DNA of 36,277 nt from a bacterium (lineage in GTDB: Bacteria > Myxococcota_A > UBA9160 > UBA6930), in assembly GCA_024228115.1 (NCBI GenBank), contig JAAETT010000291.1, positions 1 through 36,277 of the forward strand, read 5' to 3'. Below, piece after piece: positions 14,736 through 23,159 of this stretch; positions within the stretch are counted from its first letter, which is position 1, and every line of letters begins with the position of its first letter. Made by a program: the position numbers and the translations under genes. The notes below the pieces were generated by a model. That model worked only from the letters and a program-made list of their open reading frames with translations, did not search any database and was not told the DNA's origin.

Positions 14736-15667
14736 TGGATGTCCGAAGCCTCCCCGGTCAGTTCGACGAAGACCTGCTCGAGGCTGCGCCGACGGCTGCG
14801 AAGGCCGCGCACTGCGAGCCCCTCCTCGACCAGCACGCGGTTCACATCGGAAGCGCCGACCCTACCATCGACGACCAGTTCGAGCTGGCCGTGCCGGATC
14901 CGACGGGGCTCGAGCTGGAAGCGACGCTTCAAGACCTCGGCAGCCTCCGTGTCCCGGTCGGGCTCGACCGCCAGCTCCACGACGCCCTCATCCGCCCCGA
15001 GCAACTCGTCGAGCGAGCCCTCCCGCAACATCCGTCCCTGGGAGATCACGGCCACCCGATCGCAGATGCGTTCCATCTCGCCGAGTAGATGACTGGAGAG
15101 GAACACGGTCGTGTCGCCATCATCACGAATGCTGCGCAGGAGTTCGCGGATCTCCCGGGTGCCTTGAGGGTCCAGACCGTTGGTCGGTTCATCGAGTACC
15201 AGCAGACGAGGTTTCTCGAGCATCGCCAGGGCGATGCCCAGACGTTGGCGCATCCCCTGAGAGAAGCCAGCCACCTTCTGGTCTGCGCGCCGGGAGAGGC
15301 CGACCCGATCGAGCATCTCCTCGATGCGCCCGGCGGGGATGCCCCCGGACAGGCGCCCGAAGAGCTGGAGATTCTTCTGTGCCGTCAAGAAAGGATAGAA
15401 CGCCGGCCCTTCCACCATCGCTCCTACACAACGGATCGCGCGCTTGAATTCCCGCCGTATGTCGTGGCCAAAGATCTTCACCGAGCCGCCCTGCGGCGCG
15501 ATCAGCCCGAGAAACATCCGGATCGTCGTGGTCTTGCCTGCTCCGTTGGGTCCGAGAAAGCCATAGACCTTGCCCTCTTCCACCGTAAGGCTCAGATCGT
15601 CGACCACCGTCATGGATCCAAAGCGTTTGTGCAGATGCTCAGCAACGACCGGCGGGGCAGAACTCAT
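14732..15667 (-). CDS. ABC transporter ATP-binding protein (ABC-2 exporter)
   Basis: A 311-aa nucleotide-binding subunit with every core motif intact: Walker A GPNGAGKT (39-46), signature FSQGMRQ (135-141), Walker B LLVLDE (155-160), D-loop GLDP and H-loop His193 in SSHLL. The C-terminal ~95 residues form the extra domain common in ABC-2 exporter ATPases of the drug/lantibiotic/Na+ (CcmA-like) group. Start ATG 15667 was preferred because an earlier in-frame start would run into the divergent VOC gene at 15725. It is the first gene of the three-gene operon with the permease and FG-GAP protein; its promoter must lie in or near the 57-bp divergent gap. Confidence 0.95.
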   Translation of the reverse strand: MSSAPPVVAEHLHKRFGSMTVVDDLSLTVEEGKVYGFLGPNGAGKTTTIRMFLGLIAPQGGSVKIFGHDIRREFKRAIRCVGAMVEGPAFYPFLTAQKNLQLFGRLSGGIPAGRIEEMLDRVGLSRRADQKVAGFSQGMRQRLGIALAMLEKPRLLVLDEPTNGLDPQGTREIRELLRSIRDDGDTTVFLSSHLLGEMERICDRVAVISQGRMLREGSLDELLGADEGVVELAVEPDRDTEAAEVLKRRFQLEPRRIRHGQLELVVDGRVGASDVNRVLVEEGLAVRGLRSRRRSLEQVFVELTGEASDIQ

Positions 15668-15724
15668 TGCTGCGAGCTTAGCGGCAAGAATTCGAGGAGC
15701 GGTGAAGCGCGGTAGGCTTCCTGC

Positions 15725-16204
15725 ATGCTGCTCGGAACCGTCAACCACATCTCGATCACGGTCAGCGATCTCCCGGTGGCCATGAGATTCCTGGGCCCCA
15801 TCCTCGAATTCCTGGGATACGAGTCGGAGGGCGCCGGGGACGGCGTGGGCGTCCCGGTCGTCGTCAGCATCTCAGCGCGGATCGGCGGGGCTTTCAACGT
15901 CTGGGCTGCCAGGCCCGAACATGCGAGCCAGCCGTTCGAGGTGTACGCACCCGGCCTCCACCATGTCGCCCTCAACGTGGCTCGTCATGAGCAGGTGGAC
16001 GAAATCGCCCGCCTGGTTCGACGTCTCGGCGGGGAGATCACCGATGGGCCCGGCGAGTTCCCCTACGCGGATGGCGGCTACTACGCGGTCTATTTCCTCG
16101 GACCGGACCGCATCAAGTTCGAGGTGGTCCACATGCCGGAACTCGAACGGGCATGGCGAGAACGGGCGCTATTGGACACCCACCTCATCATCGAGGACGA
16201 CTAG
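15725..16204 (+). CDS. VOC (glyoxalase/dioxygenase) superfamily protein
   Basis: A 159-aa vicinal-oxygen-chelate protein with paired beta-alpha-beta-beta-beta modules. The first begins VNHISITVSDLPVAMRFLGPIL (about 6-27), in which His8 is the usual first metal ligand. The second begins LHHVALNVAR (about 78-87; its His is another ligand), and the terminal strand IKFEVVHMP (about 133-141) supplies the Glu. A metal site is therefore plausible. Substrate class (isomerase, ring-cleaving dioxygenase or resistance protein) cannot be assigned. It is divergent from the ABC operon and converges with a small minus-strand ORF 11 bp beyond its stop. Confidence 0.85.
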   Translation: MLLGTVNHISITVSDLPVAMRFLGPILEFLGYESEGAGDGVGVPVVVSISARIGGAFNVWAARPEHASQPFEVYAPGLHHVALNVARHEQVDEIARLVRRLGGEITDGPGEFPYADGGYYAVYFLGPDRIKFEVVHMPELERAWRERALLDTHLIIEDD

Positions 16205-16215
16205 ACCGTCCGAAG

Positions 16216-16488
16216 CTACGGCGCCAATCCGGGCACAGGGCCCGGCGCGACCGGACCGACAGAAACCGTTGCGCGGAGGCCGGTCACCTCGACCTGAACG
16301 TCATCGGTGACGACTTCCCCACCGGGAAAAGGAGTCATCTCGGCATGCACGTTGTAGGTGCCCACCCGGTCGAAGGTGAGCCCGGATCGACGCGTATCCA
16401 ATTCGCTCACGTAGCCGTCGGGATCGGTCACGCTGATCGTCGACTCCGCGGTCACATCTTCCGTATCGCGCAAGCAGGGGAACCACAA
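16216..16488 (-). CDS. Small beta-rich hypothetical protein, possibly a gene remnant
   Basis: A 90-aa frame whose composition is protein-like. It includes alternating polar/hydrophobic strands and a VTDPDGYVSEL turn, then a V-G-x-Y-x-V pattern near the middle, resembling an immunoglobulin-like or carboxypeptidase-regulatory-like beta-sandwich. It ends in a Pro/Val/Gly-rich tail. The only starts are TTG codons. The frame stays open upstream to a TAG about 48 bases beyond, with no ATG or GTG, so it may be the C-terminal remnant of a larger secreted protein. It lies 125 bp after the acyl-CoA ligase stop, on the same strand. I do not recognise a specific family. Confidence 0.4.
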   Translation of the reverse strand: MWFPCLRDTEDVTAESTISVTDPDGYVSELDTRRSGLTFDRVGTYNVHAEMTPFPGGEVVTDDVQVEVTGLRATVSVGPVAPGPVPGLAP

Positions 16489-16613
16489 TTCGGCCGTTGG
16501 AAGATGAGCCTCCCCGACCTCCGTCTACACGGACGAGGAGTCAGCCGAAGAACATGATTTCCGCGAATCGGGATCCCGGTGTCATTCGCGGACAGAGGGT
16601 GCCCGACCGAGGC

Positions 16614-18218
16614 TCATGAGGGCTCCGCGGCGCCTCCCAGGGCTCGCTCGCGCAGAATGAACTTCTGGACTTTCCCCGTCGCGTTCATCGGCAGCTCATC
16701 GATGAGTTCGATCCGGCGCGGCACCTTGTAGTTGGCCATGTGTTCGCGGCACCAGATGCGAAGCTCTTCGGGAGAGGGCGCGGTGCCGGGCTCGGGGACG
16801 ACGAAGGCCTGCCCGACCTCGCCCATGCGTTCATCGGGAATGCCCAGCACCGCCACCTGGGCGATCTGCGGGTGCTCGAACAACAGCGCTTCGATCTCCG
16901 CCGGGTAGCAGTTGAAGCCTCCCATGATGAACATGTCCTTCTTGCGATCCGTGATATCGAGATAGCCCTGCTCATCCATCACGCCGATATCACCGGTGTG
17001 CAGCCAGCCCTCCGCATCGATCGTCTTGCGCGTCTCCTCTTCGTCCTCGAAGTAGCCCTGCATGACGTTGTAGCCGCGCACGACCACTTCTCCCGGCTTG
17101 CCCCGGGGCACCTCCTTGCCTTCGTCGTCGACACAGCGCACCTCGACATCGGGGATCGCGCGGCCGGAACTGTTGGCGATGATCTCCGGGGCATCACCAT
17201 CGCGACACATGGTTGCTATGCCGGTCGATTCGGTGAGGCCGTAGCCGGTGATCACGGTTTCGAAGCCCAGCTCGTCACGCATGCGCCGGATCAGCTCGAC
17301 GGGCGTCGGGGCCGCACCCGTTACGGCAAGCCGCAGATGCGAGAGGTCGCACTTTCCCCGATCCGGATGCATCAGGATCGACTGGTAGAGTGACGGCACA
17401 CCGGGAAGTGCACTGATCCGCTCCTCCCCTACCCGTCGGAGCACCTCCGGCACGTCGAAGACCTTGTGGGGCAGGCAGGTGACGCCCCGCATGATGCACG
17501 AGAGCCAGCCCGCCTTGTATCCGAACGTGTGGAAGAAGGGGTTCACCACCAGGTAGCGGTCTCCAGCCCGCAGGCCGACGACTTCACTCCACGACTCGAA
17601 TGCTCGCAGGTTCTGCTCATGGGTCGTCATCACTCCCTTCGGGTTCCCGGTCGTTCCCGAGGTGAACATGATGTCCGCAAGATCGGTCGCCGCCGCGGCG
17701 TCGATGCGCTCGCGAGCCTGGCGTTCCGTGACAGCATCGCCGCCGGAGAGAAAGGTCTCCCAGGTTTCGGCTTTCGGATGCGCACCCGAGAAGAGCACGA
17801 TGCCTTCGAGTGCCGGCAGTTCCTGGCTCGCCACCATCTCCGCGTAACGTTCACCGAGGAATTCGTCGACGGTGAACACCATGCGTGCACCGCTCTTGCG
17901 CAACTGATACCCGGCTTCCGAAGCCTTGAAGCGCGTGTTCATCGGCACCAGAACGCCACCGGCCGATTGAAGCCCCACGGCCGCCAGCACCCATTCGAGC
18001 TGATTGGGCGCCCAGACGGCCACCCGGTCTCCCGGCTGGATGCCGGCCGCCATGAACGCCCGGGCGCTGCGCAGCGCAAGCTCGCCCAACTCGTCGAAAC
18101 GCAGCTCGTGGCCGTCGCCCTCGAACGCCGGCCGCTCGGCGAACCGCGACGCCGAATCCTGAACCAGCCGCGGGATCGTGCCAAGAGAAGAAGGACGGAA
18201 GTTGCTGACTGCGTTCAC
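16614..18218 (-). CDS. Acyl-CoA synthetase (AMP-binding family, FadD3/medium-chain-like)
   Basis: A 534-aa adenylate-forming ligase that activates a carboxylic acid to its CoA thioester. Motifs are the P-loop FTSGTTGNPKG (185-195), FFHTFGYKAG, TGAAP, GYGLTEST (adenine site), LHTGDIG (ribose Asp), the hinge DRKKDMFIMGGFNCYP, and NATGK with catalytic Lys516. All catalytic residues are present. The overall pattern resembles FadD3 and related ligases acting on ring-derived or medium-chain acids, but specificity is not decided by these motifs. GTG 18218 is the start, with GGAG six bases upstream. It lies 55 bp downstream of an aldehyde dehydrogenase on the same strand. That gene could supply the acid, giving aldehyde to acid to acyl-CoA. 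Confidence 0.93.
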   Translation of the reverse strand: MNAVSNFRPSSLGTIPRLVQDSASRFAERPAFEGDGHELRFDELGELALRSARAFMAAGIQPGDRVAVWAPNQLEWVLAAVGLQSAGGVLVPMNTRFKASEAGYQLRKSGARMVFTVDEFLGERYAEMVASQELPALEGIVLFSGAHPKAETWETFLSGGDAVTERQARERIDAAAATDLADIMFTSGTTGNPKGVMTTHEQNLRAFESWSEVVGLRAGDRYLVVNPFFHTFGYKAGWLSCIMRGVTCLPHKVFDVPEVLRRVGEERISALPGVPSLYQSILMHPDRGKCDLSHLRLAVTGAAPTPVELIRRMRDELGFETVITGYGLTESTGIATMCRDGDAPEIIANSSGRAIPDVEVRCVDDEGKEVPRGKPGEVVVRGYNVMQGYFEDEEETRKTIDAEGWLHTGDIGVMDEQGYLDITDRKKDMFIMGGFNCYPAEIEALLFEHPQIAQVAVLGIPDERMGEVGQAFVVPEPGTAPSPEELRIWCREHMANYKVPRRIELIDELPMNATGKVQKFILRERALGGAAEPS

Positions 18219-18273
18219 GGCGGGCTCCGATCGGGTTGCGGCTGCGGAGAATAGGCCCTTGGTGAAGGCTCTT

Positions 18274-19662
18274 CTACATGAACCGCTGCGCGATCCTCCG
18301 CTTCCGATCGCTATACGGCGGGTACATCAGCTTCAGGTCGAAGCGGAAGCCACGCTTCATCACCGTCTTGCGATGACTGAACGTCTCGAAGCTATGCCTG
18401 CCGTGATAGGCACCCTGTCCACTCGGGCCGACACCGCCGAAGGGCGCTCTCGCATCCATGATGTGCATGAGCGTGCCATTCACACAGGCGCCGCCGGAAC
18501 TGGTCTCCTGCAAGACCTTCTCCTCCACGGCGTCGTCCTTGGTAAAGATGTAGAGGGCCAGCGGCTTGTCCCGCTCGTTCACGAAGCGGATCGCCTCGTC
18601 CATGTCGTCCACGGGCAGGATCGGCAGGATCGGACCGAAGATCTCTTCCTGCATGATCGGGGAATCGGCGGTGACGCCACGCAGCACGGTCGGCGCAATG
18701 TAGTTCTGCTCGGCATCGGCCTCTCCGCCGAAGGCGGGGCGACCACTCTCGAGGAGCTTTGCGAGGCGTTCGTGGTGGCGGCGGTTCACCACCCGCGCGA
18801 ATTCCGGAGCGGCCTTGGGATCGTCTCCGTAGAATCCGCGGGTGACGGCCTCGAGCGCGCCCACCAACTCCTCTTCACGATCCCGGTGGACGAGCACGTA
18901 GTCCGGGGCAATGCAGGTCTGTCCCGCATTGACGAACTTCCCCCAGGCAATGCGCCGCGCGGTGATCGCGATATCCGCGTCCCGATCGACCAGGCACGGG
19001 CTCTTTCCGCCGAGTTCCAGGGTGACCGGCGTCAGGTTCTTCGCCGCAGCTTCCATCACGATGCGGCCGACGTGCCCATTCCCGGTATAGAAGATGTGGT
19101 CGAAACGTTCTTCGAGGAGTGCTGTCGTCTCGGCGACGCCGCCTTCGACGAGAGCGATCGCTTCCGGATCGAGATACTCCGGCACATAGCGAGCAAGCGC
19201 AGCCGAGGTATGGGGTGTGACTTCCGAGGGCTTCAGCATCACCGCATTGCCCGCAGCAATCGCCCCCGCCAGCGGAGAGAGCAACAAGCCGATCGGGTAG
19301 TTCCAGGGCGAGATGATCAGCGCCACGCCGAGCGGCTCGCGTAGCACGAACGTACGCCCCATCAGCGGAACCGGACCGATCCGCTCGGGCCGCGTCCACT
19401 TCTTCAGGTTTCGAAGCGCGGAGGCGGCCTCCGTCTTCCCCTGGGACACGTCCATCATGAGTGCCTCGAGAGGCGGCTTGCCGAAGTCCGCGCGCAGGGC
19501 CTCGACGAATTCGTCGGCCCGCTCGGTGCACATCGCCTTCAAGCCTTCGAGCTGTTGGCGGCGCCACGCCAACGGGCGGGTGCGGCCGGCATCGTAGGCA
19601 TTGCGCAAACGCGCCACGGCATGGGAGATCTCGGCGATCGCGGTCTGGGGAGTTTCGCTCAT
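18274..19662 (-). CDS. Class-3-like aldehyde dehydrogenase (coniferyl-aldehyde dehydrogenase type)
   Basis: A 462-aa NAD(P)-dependent aldehyde dehydrogenase of the ALDH3/coniferyl aldehyde group, which is shorter than classical ~500-aa ALDHs. Landmarks are SPWNYP (118-123), the cofactor-site LKPSEV (143-148), YTGNGHVGR (192-200), the general base Glu216 in LELGGKSP and the nucleophile Cys250 in NAGQTCIAPDY. The C-terminal part has EIFGPILPI and PFGGVGPSGQGAYHG. ATG 19662 has AAGGAG at ideal spacing. The very basic C-terminus (about 430-462) resembles ALDH3 proteins that associate with membranes. It is encoded 63 bp after the HD-GYP gene and 55 bp before the acyl-CoA ligase. Likely substrates are fatty or aromatic aldehydes. 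Confidence 0.92.
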   Translation of the reverse strand: MSETPQTAIAEISHAVARLRNAYDAGRTRPLAWRRQQLEGLKAMCTERADEFVEALRADFGKPPLEALMMDVSQGKTEAASALRNLKKWTRPERIGPVPLMGRTFVLREPLGVALIISPWNYPIGLLLSPLAGAIAAGNAVMLKPSEVTPHTSAALARYVPEYLDPEAIALVEGGVAETTALLEERFDHIFYTGNGHVGRIVMEAAAKNLTPVTLELGGKSPCLVDRDADIAITARRIAWGKFVNAGQTCIAPDYVLVHRDREEELVGALEAVTRGFYGDDPKAAPEFARVVNRRHHERLAKLLESGRPAFGGEADAEQNYIAPTVLRGVTADSPIMQEEIFGPILPILPVDDMDEAIRFVNERDKPLALYIFTKDDAVEEKVLQETSSGGACVNGTLMHIMDARAPFGGVGPSGQGAYHGRHSFETFSHRKTVMKRGFRFDLKLMYPPYSDRKRRIAQRFM

Positions 19663-19725
19663 CGGGTGTCTCCTTCAGGTCCACGGAATGTACCTGAAGC
19701 CCCCCTTCGGGCGCCGGACTGGCTC

Positions 19726-21642
19726 CTAGCCTTTCTCCGCCAGGACGCTCCAGGCCCGGCTCCCCAGGAAGATCGCCAGGATCTGGGAGTCGATTCTCCC
19801 TCGGCTCGCCTCGTCCTGAAGGACGTCGAGAGCCCGCTCGAGGGGCAGCGCCTTCTTGTAGGGCCGATCCGCCGCGGTGAGCGCATCGAAGATGTCGACG
19901 ATCGTCAGCAGCCGGGTCGGGACCGGAATCGCGCCGGCCGAGAGGCCTCGCGGATAGCCGCCGCCATCGAGCTTCTCATGGTGGCCCCAGGCGATTTCTT
20001 CGACTCCGCGCAGATCCCGGGTCCAGGGGATCTGGGCCAGGAAGCGGTGCGTGTAACTGACGTGCGATTGGATCTCCTGGCGCTCTTCTTCCGTCAGGCT
20101 TCCGCGAGCGACGCCGAGGAAAGCGATGTCATCCTCATCGATCAGGCGCTGTTCGCCGTCGCCGGTTGCCAGGAAGCGATAGGCCGCGACCCTTCGCAGT
20201 TCCGCCGGGGCCTCTTCGGGCAGGATGCGCGGTTCGTTTGCGTTCCGAATCGCCTGTTCGAAATGGGAAAGACGCAGACGCTCCTCGCCCAGCGCTGCCA
20301 CGAGGTTCTTCTCGAAAGCGTCGAATCCATCGTGGCCCGAGGAGAGCAGGTAGTCCGCACGCTCCCGATGGAAGCGCGTCTCCAATGCCTCGCGTGCACG
20401 TGCGATGCGGCCGAACACCTCGGCTTCGCGGGAACGAGGAAGCTTGCGATCCTTGCCGAGAACCTGCTCCGAAACGAAGACCTTCCCGAAATCATGGAGC
20501 AAGGCGGCATAACGAAGCTCGCGAATGGATTTCCGGTCGAAGCTCACGCCAGCCAGGCTTCCACGATCGCAGCGATCGACGGCGGACGCGAGCGTGCAGC
20601 TGAGATCGGCCACTCGCACGGAGTGGCCGGATGTTCCGGGGTCGCGTTGATCGATCGCATCGACGGAGGCGCGCACGAATCCGTCGAAGAGTTGCTCGAT
20701 CTCCGCGCGTAGGCGCCCATTTTCGATCGAGACCGCGGCCTGGCCACTCAACGCAGCAGCCATCTGGCGGTCCCGTTCCCCGTAGTACCCGGCGGCCGGG
20801 TTGATCAACTGGAGGACGCCCACCAGTTCGCCTCGCGGGCTCTTCATGGGGACGACCAGAACCGCGCCTGTCTTGTAGCCCGTGACCTCGTCCATGCGTG
20901 GATCGAAACGATGCGGCGCATCTGCAGGCAGGTCATAGGCATCGTCGATGCAAAGGATTTCTCCGCTTGCCCCCGCCCGCCCCGCGAAGCTCGAGGCGTC
21001 GATCGCCAGACGGAGATCCGGTTGGTCCAGTTCGGGCAGCGTTGCGTTCTGGGTGAGCCGGAAGTGCAGCTCGCCCTCCTCTACCAGGTAGAGGCTTCCG
21101 GCATCGCTGGAGGTCACCCGGCGCGCCTCGGTGAGAATCTGGGCCAGCAGGTGTGCCGGATCCCTGTCCTGCATCAGTGCCGCGCCCACGGAGGAAAGCT
21201 CTGAGAGATCCCGGTCCGCCTGCTTGCGCAGTTCTTCCAGACGTTGCATCTCGGCCAGGCCCGAAGCGTGGAGCGCCGCTGCACGCAGGGCGTCCTCCCA
21301 GCCGGAATCGGGTGTCGTATCGGGCAGGGTGAGGAACCGCCTCTGCGCTGCGGAGGCCTGCTGTTCCGGCTCGCCCGGGCAGGCCAGAAGCACCCAGGTA
21401 GGCGGAAGTGCCCGGAGCCAGGCTTCACCGTCCGACCGCAGCAGATGCGCATCGAGCACCAGGATGGCTGGCCCGCTTGGAAGCTCATCCAGTGCCGGCA
21501 GCTCCCGAGGCGATGGGCCCTCGGGCAAAACGGCGACCAGGCCCGGAACGAGGGCGGCGGACGCGAAGAGCTGCACGGGATCGGGCTTCACCCGTACGGC
21601 ATCGGTCGAACCCTGGAGGCCCTGAAACGCCTCATAGGTCAA
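19726..21642 (-). CDS. GAF + HD-GYP cyclic-di-GMP phosphodiesterase-type signalling protein
   Basis: A 638-aa cytoplasmic regulator from TTG 21642. Residues about 20-125 resemble a degenerate receiver-like domain (ILVLDAHLL at 60-68 but no clear phospho-acceptor arrangement). A short coiled coil follows (about 130-158) and then a GAF domain (about 160-310; AGSLYLVEEG, GVLQLINPAAG). The C-terminal HD-GYP domain has HSVRVADLS (340-348), LLHDFGK (381-387; HD pair 383-384) and HHEKLDGGGYP (554-564; the GYP motif), then DIFDALTAADRPYK. The metal-site residues look intact. About 110 residues (roughly 400-510) are inserted between the HD and GYP halves compared with minimal HD-GYP domains. The start is uncertain: TTG 21642 or GTG 21591. 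It is head-to-head with the cNMP-binding protein gene. Confidence 0.88.
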   Translation of the reverse strand: MTYEAFQGLQGSTDAVRVKPDPVQLFASAALVPGLVAVLPEGPSPRELPALDELPSGPAILVLDAHLLRSDGEAWLRALPPTWVLLACPGEPEQQASAAQRRFLTLPDTTPDSGWEDALRAAALHASGLAEMQRLEELRKQADRDLSELSSVGAALMQDRDPAHLLAQILTEARRVTSSDAGSLYLVEEGELHFRLTQNATLPELDQPDLRLAIDASSFAGRAGASGEILCIDDAYDLPADAPHRFDPRMDEVTGYKTGAVLVVPMKSPRGELVGVLQLINPAAGYYGERDRQMAAALSGQAAVSIENGRLRAEIEQLFDGFVRASVDAIDQRDPGTSGHSVRVADLSCTLASAVDRCDRGSLAGVSFDRKSIRELRYAALLHDFGKVFVSEQVLGKDRKLPRSREAEVFGRIARAREALETRFHRERADYLLSSGHDGFDAFEKNLVAALGEERLRLSHFEQAIRNANEPRILPEEAPAELRRVAAYRFLATGDGEQRLIDEDDIAFLGVARGSLTEEERQEIQSHVSYTHRFLAQIPWTRDLRGVEEIAWGHHEKLDGGGYPRGLSAGAIPVPTRLLTIVDIFDALTAADRPYKKALPLERALDVLQDEASRGRIDSQILAIFLGSRAWSVLAEKG

Positions 21643-21646
21643 GCCA

Positions 21647-23101
21647 ATGTGGGGTTCGGACGATCGCGAGAAGATGACGCCGCGAGAAGCCCGGAAGCGA
21701 CAGGCTGCGATCCGCAAGCTGAAGGACGCGGCCAGCAAGGCCCTCCGAAAGGGCAAGCTCGACGATGCCCGCGATGCCTACGAAGAGCTCGAGAAGCTCG
21801 ATCCCGAAGAGGGCCAATGGCCTCAGCGCCTGGCCGATGCGCTGCGCCGCATGGACGACAGGGAAGGCGAGGTACGGGCACTCGGACGTGCGGCCGACCG
21901 CTGGGCGGATGGCGGCTTCCTGCTGAAAGCCATCGCCGCTTGCAAGATGGTGCTCGATCTCGAACCGGAGCATACGCGCATCCAGGAGCGGCTGGCCGAG
22001 TTGTATTCAAGCCGTGGCATCGAACCGAAAGCCGCAGATGCGCCCGCGGCCGAAGCCTCTGGCCTCGAGCCCGGGCAGCCCCTCGAAGAGATCGTGCTCA
22101 CGGAAGTCGTCCCGACCCGGGAGCAGCTCGATCTCGAACTCGAAACCGATAGCAGCGCAGTCGAAGTCCTTCTCACATCGGACCCGCATTCGCACGACGC
22201 TCCTGCACCCGATGGGTTGGACGCTTCGTCCGCGGGCGATTTCGATCCGGCCGCCCTGGCTCGCTCGGAGATTCGGCGGACGCTGCCGCGCGTGCCGCTC
22301 TTCTCATCCCTCGATGCAGGCGGTCTGCGGCTTCTGATCGACGGCACCGAACGGGTACAGTTGCGCGAAGGCGAGGTGCTCTTCGAAGAGGGCGACCTGG
22401 GCGACGCCCTCTACGTCGTGGCCGAAGGCGCCGTCGTGCCCGTGGCGCGAAGCGACGATGGGCGAACGAAGCGACTGGCGGTGCTCGAAGAGGGCACCTT
22501 CTTTGGCGAGACTGCCCTGCTCGCCAATCAACCGCGAAACGCGCGCATCGAGGCGTTGGTCGACAGCCAACTCCTGGCCGTCGACCGCCGAATCTTGACC
22601 GAACTGCTCTCTCGCGATCCCGAAGTCCTCTCGACACTGCTCGGGTTCTTCCGCGATCGTTTGATCGAGCGCCTCGCCCTCACCAGCTCTTTCTTCGGGC
22701 CTCTCGACGCGACCGCACGACGGGAACTGCTCTCGAGCTTCCGCTTCCTCGAAGTCGAAGCGGGCGGCAAGTTGATTGCCGAAGGGCGCCCGGCGCCTGC
22801 TCTCTTCGTTCTGCTGGCTGGCGAGATCGAAGCCATCCAACGAGACGAACAAGGCGCCGACACCACGACCCTTGCAACGCTTAAGGCGGGGCATGTCTTC
22901 GGCGAGATGTCGATCCTCGAAGAAGGACCCGCGGTGGCATCCTGTGTGGCTTCGCGGAAATGCTGGGTGCTCGCCCTGGCCAAGCGGCACGTTGCCGAGC
23001 GCATGGCTCTCCACCCTGAAGTCCGAGCCGCGGCAACGGCCCTCGCAGAACAACGACGCGCCGAGAACACCACGCTCGCGAGCCAGCTCGAACTCGTCTG
23101 A
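21647..23101 (+). CDS. Protein with helical/TPR-like N-terminus and two cyclic-nucleotide-binding domains
   Basis: A 484-aa cytoplasmic protein. The N-terminal 20-125 region is helical, with two TPR-like pairs (KGKLDDARDAYEELEKLDPE, then FLLKAIAACKMVLDLEPEH), followed by an acidic linker (about 126-205). CNB domain 1 (about 213-335) contains the phosphate-binding cassette FGETALLANQPRNA (286-299), with Glu288 and Arg297 as expected for cAMP/cGMP binding. CNB domain 2 (about 350-465) contains FGEMSILEEGPAV (418-430), in which the arginine position is Ala429, so it probably no longer binds a nucleotide. There is no HTH or other output domain, so it likely works through protein contacts. ATG 21647 is used; ATG 21674 is an alternative. 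It is divergent from the HD-GYP gene with almost no gap. Confidence 0.88.
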   Translation: MWGSDDREKMTPREARKRQAAIRKLKDAASKALRKGKLDDARDAYEELEKLDPEEGQWPQRLADALRRMDDREGEVRALGRAADRWADGGFLLKAIAACKMVLDLEPEHTRIQERLAELYSSRGIEPKAADAPAAEASGLEPGQPLEEIVLTEVVPTREQLDLELETDSSAVEVLLTSDPHSHDAPAPDGLDASSAGDFDPAALARSEIRRTLPRVPLFSSLDAGGLRLLIDGTERVQLREGEVLFEEGDLGDALYVVAEGAVVPVARSDDGRTKRLAVLEEGTFFGETALLANQPRNARIEALVDSQLLAVDRRILTELLSRDPEVLSTLLGFFRDRLIERLALTSSFFGPLDATARRELLSSFRFLEVEAGGKLIAEGRPAPALFVLLAGEIEAIQRDEQGADTTTLATLKAGHVFGEMSILEEGPAVASCVASRKCWVLALAKRHVAERMALHPEVRAAATALAEQRRAENTTLASQLELV

Positions 23102-23107
23102 ACGCGG

Positions 23108-23131
23108 CGCACCATACGGTTCTCTGGTGCG
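23108..23131 (+). other. 7-bp hairpin between the CNB and enoyl-CoA hydratase genes
   Basis: CGCACCA (23108-23114) pairs with TGGTGCG (23125-23131) around a 10-nt loop, starting seven bases after the CNB stop. There is no downstream T-run, so termination by it alone is doubtful. Confidence 0.35.
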
Positions 23132-23159
23132 GTAATGTTGCCGTTCCGAAGGAGGACCC

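Noticed and set aside
16229-16245. CCGGGC/GCCCGG hairpin as terminator for the VOC gene
   Set aside because: Only six base pairs in very GC-rich sequence, inside the convergent ORF, with no T-run.
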